Source: Niastella yeongjuensis (lineage in GTDB: Bacteria > Bacteroidota > Bacteroidia > Chitinophagales > Chitinophagaceae). Taken from it: DNA of 64,000 nt. Below are positions 26,991 to 36,674 of this stretch, piece by piece. The stretch covers positions 1-64,000 of the forward strand of contig NZ_FOCZ01000002.1 of NCBI RefSeq assembly GCF_900110245.1, given 5' to 3'. The notes beneath the pieces are model-generated. The model made no database searches, was not told the origin of the DNA, and was given only the letters and a program-made list of their open reading frames with translations. Made by a program: the position numbers and the translations under genes. Positions within the stretch are counted from its first letter, which is position 1. Each line of letters opens with the position of its first letter.

Positions 26991-27220
26991 GGTTTTGCAT
27001 TTTATGGGTTGCTGTAGCGTATGTCTGACGTCCCTGTCGCAATTGTCATTTAATTCCTCGTCCATTCCCCAAATGCTACAGAAAATTTCCCACCATCTAT
27101 TGGCACAATTTTTTTCTTACGAAATATTAGGCCTGAATCTTATGTTTTACCATTAAAATGTAATTAAATAGCAATTGCATTTTGATGAGCATATTCTTTT
27201 AAGGGAAGGGAACCATATTT

Positions 27221-28774
27221 TTGAAAGCTGTAAATCAAGATTTTGTGTCTTTAGAAAAAAATTACGACGCTACGTTTTGCGGTAAACTACCAATACATCA
27301 AACGAATTCCATTCAACCACATGGCGTTCTTTTGCTGCTCGATGATACCATTACCACCGTTCTTCAGGTAAGCGAAAACGTTCCTGAATTACTGCGGCAG
27401 TCTGCGCGGGAAATAGCCGGTAAACCAGTTACAGCCATTTTGTCAGCGCAAAGCATACACAAACTTCGGATATCTATCCGGAAAGGGGTAGATGAGAAAA
27501 TACCCCTTACGCTTTCATTCAACTTAAAAGACAGTGAAGAGCAGGTATTATGCCTGGTGCATACGGTTGAAGAAGGTTGTATGATCGAGGCCTTATTAAA
27601 AAGTTTCTATCCCCTGCAAGGCCGCACTTTTATACATATTTATCAGCGGGTAAAGCAGGTTATGCAGTACATAAACCGGGGTGAGACATTAACCGATGTA
27701 TGCCATGTGGCAGTACAGGAGTTAAAAAGAGCCACTGGTTTTGATAAAGTTATGATCTACCGGTTTGATGAGGAATGGAATGGCACAGTGTTGGCAGAGG
27801 AAGCAGAGGAGGAAATGGAAAGATATCTTGGATTAACCTTTCCCGCATCCGATATTCCAAAACCAGCCCGGGATATGTATGTTAAAAATCCCTACCGGCT
27901 TATTCCTAACCGCGACTATGAAGCAGTAAAACTGTATCCGCTAATAAACCCGGTAAGTAAGGGGTTTACCAATTTGTTAAATGCCGATTTGCGCAGCGTT
28001 GCTACCGTGCACCTGGAATATTTAAAAAATATGCAGGTGATGGCCTCTATGTCGGCCCGCATTCTGTACCAGGACAAGTTATGGGGTTTAATTGCCTGTC
28101 ACCACCGGGTCGCCAAATACCTGTCGTTTGAAGAATGTTCGGTAGTGGAAATGATCTCGAATATTGTATCACAAAAAATAGCCAGTCTGCAAAATGCCGA
28201 AGGGGTAATGCTGAGGCAACAGCTCACCCGGCAATTTGCCACGCTGGTAGAAAATTTTGTAAACAGGAACAGTATGATGGAAGCCTTTCTCGAAAATGCA
28301 GGGTTGTTACAGGAATACTTACGTGCCAATGGCATAGCCATTTGCTGGGAAGGCCAAATAGAAACACTTGGCCAAACGCCCGATGTCGGTGATATAGAAA
28401 CGCTCGCATACTGGCTCAGGCAAAAGGCAAGGCAACAAATATTTCACGAGCACCAGTTACCGCTTGTGTTTGAAGAAGGAATGAATTTCACGGCAACCGG
28501 CAGTGGCATTCTGGCGCTTCCCATACAACCCGACCGGGGAAATTATCTCATTGCCTTCAGGCCCGAGATAATAACAACTATTTCATGGGGTGGTAATCCC
28601 AACGACGCCGTACAATTCGAACCCAATTCAACCATTTACCATCCCCGCCATTCATTTAAGATATGGCAGCAAACTGTTCGTCAAACGGCAATACCGTGGC
28701 GCAATGAAGAAATTGCAGCTGCAGAACAGTTTCGGAACTTTTTGGTGCAGCATACTTTAAACAGGCTTAATTAA
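27221..28774 (+). CDS. Bacteriophytochrome photosensory module (PAS-GAF-PHY) without kinase
   Basis: The protein has 517 residues and a TTG start; no upstream ATG is in frame. PAS spans about residues 18-115 with the phytochrome motif SIQPHG at 30-35. Cys20 lies in the position used to attach biliverdin in bacteriophytochromes. GAF spans about 140-320 with PASDIP (208-213), His264 in VHLEYL, and CHH at 293-295. PHY spans about 330-515 with the tongue motifs WGGNP (456-460) and PRHSF (475-479). It therefore looks complete as a red/far-red sensor but stops right after PHY, with no histidine kinase. The kinase is likely supplied in trans by the next gene, 28 bp on. The heme oxygenase needed for biliverdin is encoded 5 kb downstream. 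Confidence 0.9.
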   Translation: MKAVNQDFVSLEKNYDATFCGKLPIHQTNSIQPHGVLLLLDDTITTVLQVSENVPELLRQSAREIAGKPVTAILSAQSIHKLRISIRKGVDEKIPLTLSFNLKDSEEQVLCLVHTVEEGCMIEALLKSFYPLQGRTFIHIYQRVKQVMQYINRGETLTDVCHVAVQELKRATGFDKVMIYRFDEEWNGTVLAEEAEEEMERYLGLTFPASDIPKPARDMYVKNPYRLIPNRDYEAVKLYPLINPVSKGFTNLLNADLRSVATVHLEYLKNMQVMASMSARILYQDKLWGLIACHHRVAKYLSFEECSVVEMISNIVSQKIASLQNAEGVMLRQQLTRQFATLVENFVNRNSMMEAFLENAGLLQEYLRANGIAICWEGQIETLGQTPDVGDIETLAYWLRQKARQQIFHEHQLPLVFEEGMNFTATGSGILALPIQPDRGNYLIAFRPEIITTISWGGNPNDAVQFEPNSTIYHPRHSFKIWQQTVRQTAIPWRNEEIAAAEQFRNFLVQHTLNRLN

Positions 28775-28802
28775 ACATAAAAAGCTCTTATAGAAAAAAC
28801 GC

Positions 28803-31800
28803 ATGTTGTTCTTTACAAAAAATAATACGCTCCAGCAGGATGATACGTACGTGGTAGGCATTGGCGCCTCAGCGGGCGGATTGGAAGCTATAAATGAACT
28901 GTTTGATAATGTTTCATACAGTGAAAATATTGCTTTTATTGTAGTGCAGCATTTGTCGAGCGATTATAAAAGCCTGCTGGTTGAACTGCTGGCCAAACAT
29001 ACGCACATGCCGGTAGAAGAAGCCGGTCACCGCCAGCGTGTTGAACCCGGAAAAGTATATGTGATCCCTAACAACAAAGAACTTACTATACACAACGGCC
29101 AGTTGATACTGGCCGAAAAAGAATTCGACAAAGGACCCAATACTGCCATTGACACTTTCTTACAATCGCTGGCCCGCGACCAGCGGCAATTTGCCATCGC
29201 CGTATTGCTCAGCGGCACTGGTACTGATGGCACCCGTGGCATTGAGACCATAAAAGATCATGATGGATTTGTAATTGTGCAGGACCCTATTTCAGCCCGG
29301 TTCGATGGAATGCCGAAAAGCGCCATCGGCTCAGGGTATGCCGATTTGATCGTTTCGCCTGCTGAAGTGTTCAGTCAGATAGAAAACCATATCGATGGTG
29401 TTATCCCATCTAAAAATACTTCGTCAAAAAAGTACAACGACGGCGTTCAAAATATTCTGGCGATCATCTATCGCAAAACGGGTTATGATTTTTTACAGTA
29501 TAAAGAACCCACCATAGTACGACGCCTTACCCGTCGCATGCAAATGCTGAAACTGGAAGATATTCAGGCGTATGAGCATTACGTGGCTGCACACGAGGAA
29601 GAGCCGCTGTTGCTGACCAAAGAATTTTTTATTGGCGTTACCAACTTCTTCCGGGATAAAGATGCATTTAATTGTTTGAACCGGCAGGTTATCATAAAAC
29701 TTATAGAGAATAAAGAGGAACAGGAATCGTTGAAAGTGTGGGTAACCGCCTGTAGTACCGGCCAGGAAGCCTATTCAATTGCGATCCTGGTCGATAAAGC
29801 GCTGCAACAGTTCAACCGGCAGCTCGATGTAAAGATCTTTGCCAGCGATATAGATAAAACAGCGGTAGAATTTGCATCAAAAGGAAAATACACCCGTAAC
29901 CAGTTGTTGGGGCTGGATAAAAAGTTCCAGGATGAATATTTTACGGAAGTAGAAGACGGCCTGATCATTATACCGCGGATCCGCAAACAGGTGGTATTCG
30001 CCGCACATGATATTACGAAAGACCCGCCTTTCATCAAGAACGACCTGATCACCTGCCGCAACCTGCTGATCTATTTAAATCCTTCGCTGCAGGAAAATGT
30101 GCTGTCTACCCTGCACTTCTCATTAAACAACGGTGGCTATCTTTTCCTGGGCACCAGCGAAAACCCATCCCTGTTACGTAAAGGATTTACAGAAGTCAAT
30201 AGTAAATGGAAGATCTATCGCCGCACTACCGATCAAAATACCTATGCCCGCGGCGTACTTAACTCAGCCCGCAACAGGCTGGCAGCCTTTACCAATAATA
30301 CCGGCAGTAAATCAAAAACAGACGTTCAGTTATCGGATGATTTCAGAAATGTGCTGGCCGATAAAATGGGGTTTGCCGGTATTTATATCAACGACAATTA
30401 CGAGATCAAGGAAGCCATCGGTAATTTTAAGAAATACCTTACGCTGCCCGATAAGCTCAGCACGCTGAATATTCTGAAAATGGCGCCGCCCGAACTATCG
30501 GGTATGTTGAGTACTTCACTCAGAAAATGTTTAAAAGAAAATGCAAAACAGGAAATAAGGAATGTACGTGTACGGCTGAATGAGGAGCAACGGATGCTGG
30601 ATGTATTTATTTACCCGCCCCGCGAAACCAGCAATGGTACCTATTCACTGGTGGTATTTGCCGATTGTGTTTTCAAAAACGATAAAACGCCGGTGATGGT
30701 GCAGGACATCAGCGAGCTGCAAAAAGACCAGTATGTTTCACAACTGGAAGATGAATTGCGCGAAACACGTACCAACCTGCAAATGGCCATTGAAAGCCTG
30801 GAGACTGCCAATGAGGAACTGCAAAGCAGCAACGAAGAACTGCAATCGGCCAACGAGGAACTACAAAGTTCCAATGAAGAGTTGCAGTCACTGAATGAAG
30901 AACTGCATACCCTCAATACCGAGCACCAGATCAGGATCAAGGAACTGGTAGAGTTGAACGATGACATCAGCAACTACTTGCAAACCTCGCAAATTGGGCA
31001 GATCTTCCTTGACCAGAAGCTGCGCATCCGCCGCTTTAACAATAGCGCTACTGGTGTATTCAATATCATTGAAGGGGACATTGGCCGTCCGATAGAACAT
31101 ATTACCCACCATATAAAGGCCAGTTCTTTTGGAGAAGACATTAAGACCGCCAATAAAACCGGGAAAGTTATTGAGCGCGAAATTGAACTGGATAATGGAA
31201 ATGTTTACCTGTTGCGCATTCTGCCTTACATCAGACAGGATAAGGTGCGCGATGGCCTGGTGATCTCCATGGTGGATATCTCTGCTACCAGGAACCTGAA
31301 TACCCTGGTGAAAAGTGTATTTGAGGCCAGCGCCAATCCCATCTTTGTATTTGAAAGCAAAAGAGGGGACGATGGCAAGGTGATCGATTACGTGTGCACC
31401 GTAGCCAACCACAACGCGTATCATTCGCTGGGCACACAGATAAAAGGAGACAGGATGTCGCTGGTGAGAGATTTTACCGAGTTGGCCAGCAGTTCATTGC
31501 TGAAAAAATACAGTGAAGTAGTTAATACCGGCGAGCCTGCTGTAGGCCTGGAAATAAATTTTATCAAGAACGGGAACAAGATGTGGTACCAGGTAGGCAT
31601 TAATAAAATGCAGGATGGCTTTGTGCTGGTACTTTCCGATATCACTCTGCGTAAGGAAGCTGAGGAAAAACTACGCAAGAATTACAACGAACTGCTGATC
31701 ACCAAGGAAACTCTTAGGGAGCTCAACAACCAGTTGGAAAAGAAAGTAAAGGAACGCACCCGCGACCTCGAAGAAAGCGAAGAACGTTTTCGTATGGTGG

Positions 31801-33389
31801 CTTCCCTTACCAACGATGTTATCTGGGACTGGAATTTTGCGGAAAATAATGTATGGTGGAGTGACAGCTTTTATGATTTGTTCGGGTATGTGGGAGATGA
31901 AAAACAGGTACGGAAACATTCTTTCCGTTTAAAACATATTCATAACGACGACCGGCAGCGGGTTGAAGAAGCCATCAATGCTTCACTGGAAAATCCGCGC
32001 AGGGAATTCAACATCGCCTACCGTTTCCAGAAACAAAATGGTGAATATGCCTATGTGCTTGACCGGGGAATGTTGCTGACCGATGACCAGGGAATTCCCT
32101 ATCGGATGATCGGTGCTATGGTAGATGTTACCCGCCTGGAGCATAGCAACCAACAATTACAACAAAAGAAGATCGAGCTGCAAACCCAGATCGGCCAGTT
32201 TAGGTTTGTAACCGACTTTATGCCGCAGATCGTATTTTCAGCCCAGGCCGATGGTAATTTTGACTTCTTTAACCAGAAATGGTATGAATATACCGGCCTA
32301 AAAGAGGAACAAACCGGAAACAATGGCTGGATGACTGCATTGCATCCGCAGGACTATGACCGCACGTTGAAAACCTGGCAGCAGTCGCTCGCCAATGGGA
32401 ACAGCGTCCAGTTTGAAAGTCGCCTGCATCGTTCAGACGGTTCTTACCGCTGGTTCCTGATGCGTGCCCTGCCCATGCGCGATGAAAAGGGCCAGATAGA
32501 AAAATGGTTTGGGACCTTTACCGATATTCATAACCAGAAACTGGCAGAACAACTGCTGGAAGAAATGATCCAGGAAAGGACGCGCGAACTGCGTATGTCG
32601 AATGAAAAGCTGGAAGCAAGCAATGCAGACCTGATGCAATTTGCGTCCGTGGCTTCACACGACTTGAAAGAACCCCTGCGAAAGATCCATTTCTTCAGCG
32701 GATTGATAAAAGAAATGCTTGCTGAAGAAGCTGCGAGTGTCGATATAGACACTTATATCGATCGCATCATCAGCGCTTCCTCACGCGCTACCAACCTGAT
32801 AAATGATGTGTTGTCCTATTCGCGGCTGTCGAGTGAAAACATGGTGGAAGACGTGGACCTCAACAACATTGTTGGAGAGATCCTGCAAGACCTGGAACTG
32901 GTGATCGGTGAAAAAAACGCCCGTATACAGGTGGGCAATCTGCCGGTTATACAGGCCGTGAGCGGACAAATGCGGCAATTATTCCAGAATATCATTGCCA
33001 ATTCGCTTAAATTCCATAAACCAGGACAATCACCAGTTATTTATATAACAAGCAAACCCGTTGACATAGATACCTATCCTGAAATGAACGATGCTGCAGG
33101 GCAGTTGTTTGAGATCAGGTTAAAAGATGAAGGAATAGGGTTCGAAGACCAGTATGCCCGGAAAATTTTCTCCCTGTTTCAACGATTGAACAGTAAAGAG
33201 AAATATGAAGGAACGGGTATTGGTTTGGCCATTGCTAATAAGATCGTTGAACGCCACCACGGTTTGATTATGGCAAAGGGGCACCAGCACGATGGGGCCG
33301 AGTTCATCATTGTGCTTCCGGAAATGCAGCCTGCTGTTCGATCAAATGAAGATGGTCAGGTAAAAAATGAATTAATAAAAAGTAACTGA
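28803..33389 (+). CDS. CheB-CheR-PAS hybrid sensor histidine kinase
   Basis: The protein has 1528 residues. A CheB methylesterase domain (about 15-200) has Ser23 in GASAGG, His50 in VQHLSS and Asp142 in GTGTDGT. CheR follows (about 215-490) with the SAM-binding motif ACSTGQEAYS near 316 and the TCRNLLIYL motif. A coiled coil at about 655-710 has the heptad NEELQSS repeated about six times. Four PAS/PAC domains follow to about 1250. The kinase core has HisKA with His1286 (SHDLKEPLR) and a HATPase ending around 1500. CheB/CheR fused kinases are common in Bacteroidota; they may also methylate sensors, but no MCP gene is near. It lies between the phytochrome and the response regulator (gap 2 bp). 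Confidence 0.9.
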   Translation: MLFFTKNNTLQQDDTYVVGIGASAGGLEAINELFDNVSYSENIAFIVVQHLSSDYKSLLVELLAKHTHMPVEEAGHRQRVEPGKVYVIPNNKELTIHNGQLILAEKEFDKGPNTAIDTFLQSLARDQRQFAIAVLLSGTGTDGTRGIETIKDHDGFVIVQDPISARFDGMPKSAIGSGYADLIVSPAEVFSQIENHIDGVIPSKNTSSKKYNDGVQNILAIIYRKTGYDFLQYKEPTIVRRLTRRMQMLKLEDIQAYEHYVAAHEEEPLLLTKEFFIGVTNFFRDKDAFNCLNRQVIIKLIENKEEQESLKVWVTACSTGQEAYSIAILVDKALQQFNRQLDVKIFASDIDKTAVEFASKGKYTRNQLLGLDKKFQDEYFTEVEDGLIIIPRIRKQVVFAAHDITKDPPFIKNDLITCRNLLIYLNPSLQENVLSTLHFSLNNGGYLFLGTSENPSLLRKGFTEVNSKWKIYRRTTDQNTYARGVLNSARNRLAAFTNNTGSKSKTDVQLSDDFRNVLADKMGFAGIYINDNYEIKEAIGNFKKYLTLPDKLSTLNILKMAPPELSGMLSTSLRKCLKENAKQEIRNVRVRLNEEQRMLDVFIYPPRETSNGTYSLVVFADCVFKNDKTPVMVQDISELQKDQYVSQLEDELRETRTNLQMAIESLETANEELQSSNEELQSANEELQSSNEELQSLNEELHTLNTEHQIRIKELVELNDDISNYLQTSQIGQIFLDQKLRIRRFNNSATGVFNIIEGDIGRPIEHITHHIKASSFGEDIKTANKTGKVIEREIELDNGNVYLLRILPYIRQDKVRDGLVISMVDISATRNLNTLVKSVFEASANPIFVFESKRGDDGKVIDYVCTVANHNAYHSLGTQIKGDRMSLVRDFTELASSSLLKKYSEVVNTGEPAVGLEINFIKNGNKMWYQVGINKMQDGFVLVLSDITLRKEAEEKLRKNYNELLITKETLRELNNQLEKKVKERTRDLEESEERFRMVASLTNDVIWDWNFAENNVWWSDSFYDLFGYVGDEKQVRKHSFRLKHIHNDDRQRVEEAINASLENPRREFNIAYRFQKQNGEYAYVLDRGMLLTDDQGIPYRMIGAMVDVTRLEHSNQQLQQKKIELQTQIGQFRFVTDFMPQIVFSAQADGNFDFFNQKWYEYTGLKEEQTGNNGWMTALHPQDYDRTLKTWQQSLANGNSVQFESRLHRSDGSYRWFLMRALPMRDEKGQIEKWFGTFTDIHNQKLAEQLLEEMIQERTRELRMSNEKLEASNADLMQFASVASHDLKEPLRKIHFFSGLIKEMLAEEAASVDIDTYIDRIISASSRATNLINDVLSYSRLSSENMVEDVDLNNIVGEILQDLELVIGEKNARIQVGNLPVIQAVSGQMRQLFQNIIANSLKFHKPGQSPVIYITSKPVDIDTYPEMNDAAGQLFEIRLKDEGIGFEDQYARKIFSLFQRLNSKEKYEGTGIGLAIANKIVERHHGLIMAKGHQHDGAEFIIVLPEMQPAVRSNEDGQVKNELIKSN

Positions 33390-33391
33390 AT

Positions 33392-33802
33392 ATGATAGGT
33401 GAATCAGTCGCCATATTATACATCGACGATGATCAGGATGATCTGATGATCTTTGGAGACGCCATAGGAAATTTGTATCCCGGCATTATTGTACTTACCG
33501 CAGAAAGCGGTGAGGCAGGCATTGCCCTGATTAATGATATGGAACAAAGTGCGCAGCCCTTACCATCGCTTGTTGTGCTCGATATGAATATGCCCAAGAT
33601 GGATGGCCGGCAAACCCTGCAGGTTATAAAAAGTAAATGGGAAGATCTTCCGGTTGTCATCTTCACCACCTCATCTAACAGGGAAGACGTTGAGTTTTGC
33701 AAAGGGTTCGGTACCGAATGCATTACCAAACCCATGAACTATAAGAACCTGAACCATACCATGCAGTTGCTGGTAAGTCATAGTAAATTGCCTATAACCT
33801 AG
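33392..33802 (+). CDS. Single-domain response regulator (CheY/Rcp1-like)
   Basis: The 136-residue protein is a REC domain only. It has the acidic pocket Asp12-Asp14, phospho-acceptor Asp64 in VVLDMNMPKMDG, Thr92 and Lys113 (ITKP). It resembles Rcp1-type regulators paired with phytochromes. It starts 2 bp after the histidine kinase stop, so the two are coupled and the kinase is its likely phosphodonor. It has no DNA-binding output, so its signal passes to a protein partner. Its stop codon shares the palindrome CTAG with the convergent heme oxygenase gene (4-bp overlap). Confidence 0.9.
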   Translation: MIGESVAILYIDDDQDDLMIFGDAIGNLYPGIIVLTAESGEAGIALINDMEQSAQPLPSLVVLDMNMPKMDGRQTLQVIKSKWEDLPVVIFTTSSNREDVEFCKGFGTECITKPMNYKNLNHTMQLLVSHSKLPIT

Positions 33803-34389
33803 TTGTCTTCCCAGGCATAATAGTCGTTGATATTGGCCTCGAACTGTTTAAAACAATCATTAGCAGCTGTAATGGCTGCTGATTGTTTGGCCGTATCGTC
33901 AAGCAGCGAATCAAACTGCTCCAAAAACTTTTTCCACTGCATTCCATTTTGTTGATCATATCCTGAAAAGAAATCAAACGCATTTTCCGGTAGCTGCTTA
34001 CACTGTTCCTGAATGATCTTTTTGATAATAACACCACCCAGTACCGATCCTTCCAGCACATAAAAACATCCCAGCGCGGCAAACAGATTGTTTATTGCGG
34101 GCAACCGCCGATACCATGTTGGTGGTGTGGTAACGCCCACTATCTGCAAATCCTGTAACAGGCGGTTTGATTTTCTGCGCTCGTCATAATCTGCCAGTAC
34201 CGGTTTCACCCAGGGTTCAAACAATTGTTCAACCGGCGCATAAAAGGCATACAGGCAACTCAGCAACTTGCCGTATTGCCGCTCAGTTTGAATATGCTTA
34301 ATTTGATATATAAGCGTTTTTTCTGTTTTTGCATGCGCCAGTGCAGTAGCACTTTTAATGGCTGCTGAGGTCTTCATGATAATTTCCAA
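33799..34389 (-). CDS. Biliverdin-producing heme oxygenase
   Basis: The 196-residue all-helical protein has His19 in ATALAHAKTEK as the proximal heme ligand. The distal-helix motif ALGCFYVLEGSVLGGVII (about residues 106-123) has the Gly pair that lets the substrate heme fit. It opens heme to biliverdin, CO and iron. Its location, convergent with the phytochrome operon with a 4-bp overlap of stop codons, argues that it makes the bilin chromophore (a BphO role). Iron acquisition from heme would be the alternative. A start at Met5 is also possible. Confidence 0.85.
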   Translation of the reverse strand: MEIIMKTSAAIKSATALAHAKTEKTLIYQIKHIQTERQYGKLLSCLYAFYAPVEQLFEPWVKPVLADYDERRKSNRLLQDLQIVGVTTPPTWYRRLPAINNLFAALGCFYVLEGSVLGGVIIKKIIQEQCKQLPENAFDFFSGYDQQNGMQWKKFLEQFDSLLDDTAKQSAAITAANDCFKQFEANINDYYAWEDN

Positions 34390-34541
34390 TCAGCGGTATT
34401 TTGAACATTTTTAATAGTAAAAATCATTCCAGCGCAATTTTACGGTGACTTCCTGCTGAACCAGGGCGTTTGGGCTGAAAATGTTTGAAACGCCAGGTAA
34501 ATCAATTATTTTGGGCGCTTAACCAAGTACCCTTTAGAAAA

Positions 34542-35234
34542 ATGAAGAATTATCTTTTCGCGCTCCTCGCAATGGGGAGCCTGCTGGCCTCCTGTCACAG
34601 CGATGTTTCTGTTTCTTATAACGCCAGCTATTGTAAAGACCATGTAGTAAAGATCGACGACACCATTACCCTGAAAGCCGACGATGAAAAAGAATTTTTA
34701 AAGAAAACGTTAGCAAGCGGCAAACATACCCTTACCGTTGATGCCGGCAAACCAGTCGCCTTCGAATTAAAGGATGACGGCATCCTGAATATTGCGCACC
34801 AGGAATTTGTAGTATTTCCGATAAAATTCAGCTTTGGATCATCCAGGGAGAATTTGGCAGTGAGTGAAACTTCCGGCATGCCCAACCTTTTGGTCATCGA
34901 TTCTTTTGTGGTGGGCAATAAGTGGATTATGGAGAAGGTTGCCCCTAAGTGGAAAAGAGATCGTATTATGCAGTTGGGAAAAGGTAGAGAATCAAAAGGA
35001 GACGAAGTAGGAACAGAATTAGTGAAAACCGATAGCAACCAACTGGTCATAAATAAGACATGGGAAATCGGTATTTCTGACGAAATCCCCAAGTCTCTTG
35101 AACAATCCGTATCAAGTTCTACAAGATCAGCCGTCGCCTTTCGTAAAAAGGTTATGGATGCAAAAATGTTTGTATTATTTGCCAGCATTTCAGACTCCTA
35201 TACGGTTCAACGACTTTCATCCTGGGAAGATTAA
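34542..35234 (+). CDS. Lipoprotein of unknown function
   Basis: The protein starts at Met 34542 (LFALLAMGSLLASCHSDVS, lipobox Cys at 18), giving 230 residues. An open frame back to 34485 adds 19 residues in front of the signal and is unlikely. The mature part has an N-terminal beta domain with KIDDTITLKADDEKEFLKK (about residues 35-110) followed by a Lys/Glu-rich central region. I recognise no family. A strong terminator follows 26 bp after the stop, so it is a single-gene transcript. Confidence 0.6.
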   Translation: MKNYLFALLAMGSLLASCHSDVSVSYNASYCKDHVVKIDDTITLKADDEKEFLKKTLASGKHTLTVDAGKPVAFELKDDGILNIAHQEFVVFPIKFSFGSSRENLAVSETSGMPNLLVIDSFVVGNKWIMEKVAPKWKRDRIMQLGKGRESKGDEVGTELVKTDSNQLVINKTWEIGISDEIPKSLEQSVSSSTRSAVAFRKKVMDAKMFVLFASISDSYTVQRLSSWED

Positions 35235-35260
35235 TCCGTATTATTCGTATATAACGTCAA

Positions 35261-35291
35261 CCCGCATAAAACAGTTTATGCGGGTTTTTTT
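35261..35291 (+). terminator. Rho-independent terminator
   Basis: A perfect 10-bp stem CCCGCATAAA/TTTATGCGGG with a 4-nt loop is followed by seven Ts. The stem resembles that of the terminator at 23721-23750 (shared CGCATAA core). Confidence 0.85.
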
Positions 35292-35387
35292 ATGAGACGC
35301 TGGTGCCACCATCAGGCATTTAACGGTTTAACACATAACATACGGTTTGCTCATTGTCTTAGCTTTGACGAGGCGGGTTGAATTACG

Positions 35388-36047
35388 TTGCACATGGTAC
35401 AACTGGGCAAATCAAGAAGGTTATTAAACCCAACTGAACGGGCTGCGGAGATCCTGTTCGGATTAATAATGGCGCTTACCTTCACCTGTTCAATCAGTGT
35501 TGCCAATGGGCGACAAATGGAGATCAGGCAATTGTTGATTGGTGCCGTAGGGTGTAACCTGGCCTGGGGTATTGTTGATGCCATCATGTTTCTTATTGGC
35601 GTGCTGGCACAAAAAAGCAGGAACAAAGCGATCTTTGATGCCATTCAAAATTCAGATAAGGACGAAGCAGGTAAGTACCTTGCCGATATATTGCCTCCCG
35701 TTGTTTCTTCGGTGATCCTGCCAGAGGAATTGGAACAGATCAGGATTAAACTGTCAGATCTGCCAAATACAACCGGAAAGGTCCGTCTTTCTGCCCGTGA
35801 CATCATGAAGGCGATAGGCATCTTTCTCCTGATCTTTCTGTCTACATTATTGGTTGCGGTCCCATTTTTATTTATACACAACTCCATATTTGCGTTAAGA
35901 ATTTCAAACCTGATTGCCATTGTAATGATGTTCCTGTGTGGGTGGTCTGTGGCCAGGTATGTAGGATTTAGTACATGGCTAATGGGCATAGCCATGGTTG
36001 TGGTTGGGGTATTACTGGTATTTGTAACCATTGCACTGGGAGGGTAG
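35388..36047 (+). CDS. Integral membrane protein, VIT1/CCC1-like
   Basis: The 219-residue protein has about five membrane segments. Two lie in the N-terminal part (ILFGLIMALTFTCSISVA and LAWGIVDAIMFLIGVLA), with a cytosolic loop of about 65 residues (KAIFDAIQNSDKDEAG...). Three more lie toward the C-terminus. The layout and the first segments resemble VIT1/CCC1-type iron/manganese transporters, but the metal-binding Glu residues are not clear, so the function is uncertain. It is 1 bp upstream of the next gene and likely co-transcribed. Confidence 0.55.
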   Translation: MHMVQLGKSRRLLNPTERAAEILFGLIMALTFTCSISVANGRQMEIRQLLIGAVGCNLAWGIVDAIMFLIGVLAQKSRNKAIFDAIQNSDKDEAGKYLADILPPVVSSVILPEELEQIRIKLSDLPNTTGKVRLSARDIMKAIGIFLLIFLSTLLVAVPFLFIHNSIFALRISNLIAIVMMFLCGWSVARYVGFSTWLMGIAMVVVGVLLVFVTIALGG

Positions 36048-36048
36048 T

Positions 36049-36672
36049 ATGAAAAAATATGTATTCTTTTTGCTGGGTATCATTGCGAATAAATTACTGG
36101 CACAGGAAAATCAAATTGATTCAGCCAGTACCGCCTGGAAATTTTCTGCCTGGGCAGAAATGTTCATTATACCCGGTGAAGAAGATTTTTTTAATCCCAC
36201 TTTCTATGCCCGTCACAAAAATCTTCACCTGGAAGGCCGTTATAATTACGAAGACCGGAATACCGCCTCTTTTTGGGCTGGCCGAAGATTTAAGTTTGGC
36301 GAAGGGGTAAACTTTGTATTTGTTCCAATGGCGGCCGTGGTTATTGGGAATACAAACGGGATGGCTCCCGGTCTTGAAATGGAGATCATGTACCGGAAAT
36401 TCGATTTCTATGCAGAAAGTGAATACGTGTTTGACTTTGAATCGAAAGAAGACAATTTCTTTTATATGTATTCAGAGCTGGCAATCCGGCCAATTAAACC
36501 AATACGCACGGGGCTGATTGCCCAGCGAACAAAATTGATTGAAACCGATTTTGAAATACAGCACGGCCTGTTTGCAGAATATTATTTTGGACGATGCAGG
36601 GCCGGCGTATTTTATTTTAATCCCTTTGGTTCAGAGAATTTCTGGATTGCTTCTTTCAGTGTTGATTTTTAA
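36049..36672 (+). CDS. Outer-membrane beta-barrel protein
   Basis: The ATG at 36049 is used; it follows the TAG stop of the preceding gene by 1 bp and starts a signal peptide (YVFFLLGIIANKLLAQ). The mature 190 residues consist of amphipathic strands (FYAEMFII-like, ASFWAGRRFKFG, YRKFDFYAESEYVF) ending in the aromatic strand FWIASFSVDF, typical of an outer-membrane barrel. No specific family is recognised. It is probably co-transcribed with the membrane protein upstream. Confidence 0.6.
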   Translation: MKKYVFFLLGIIANKLLAQENQIDSASTAWKFSAWAEMFIIPGEEDFFNPTFYARHKNLHLEGRYNYEDRNTASFWAGRRFKFGEGVNFVFVPMAAVVIGNTNGMAPGLEMEIMYRKFDFYAESEYVFDFESKEDNFFYMYSELAIRPIKPIRTGLIAQRTKLIETDFEIQHGLFAEYYFGRCRAGVFYFNPFGSENFWIASFSVDF

Positions 36673-36674
36673 GC

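Noticed and set aside
30780-30920. 21-nt tandem DNA repeat as a mobile or regulatory repeat
   Set aside because: It is the coding sequence of the NEELQSS heptads in the kinase's coiled coil and is explained by protein structure.
23721-35291. Two terminators with similar stems (CGCATAA core) as a dispersed repeat family
   Set aside because: Only two copies, both work as simple terminators, and the shared core is short; chance is enough.
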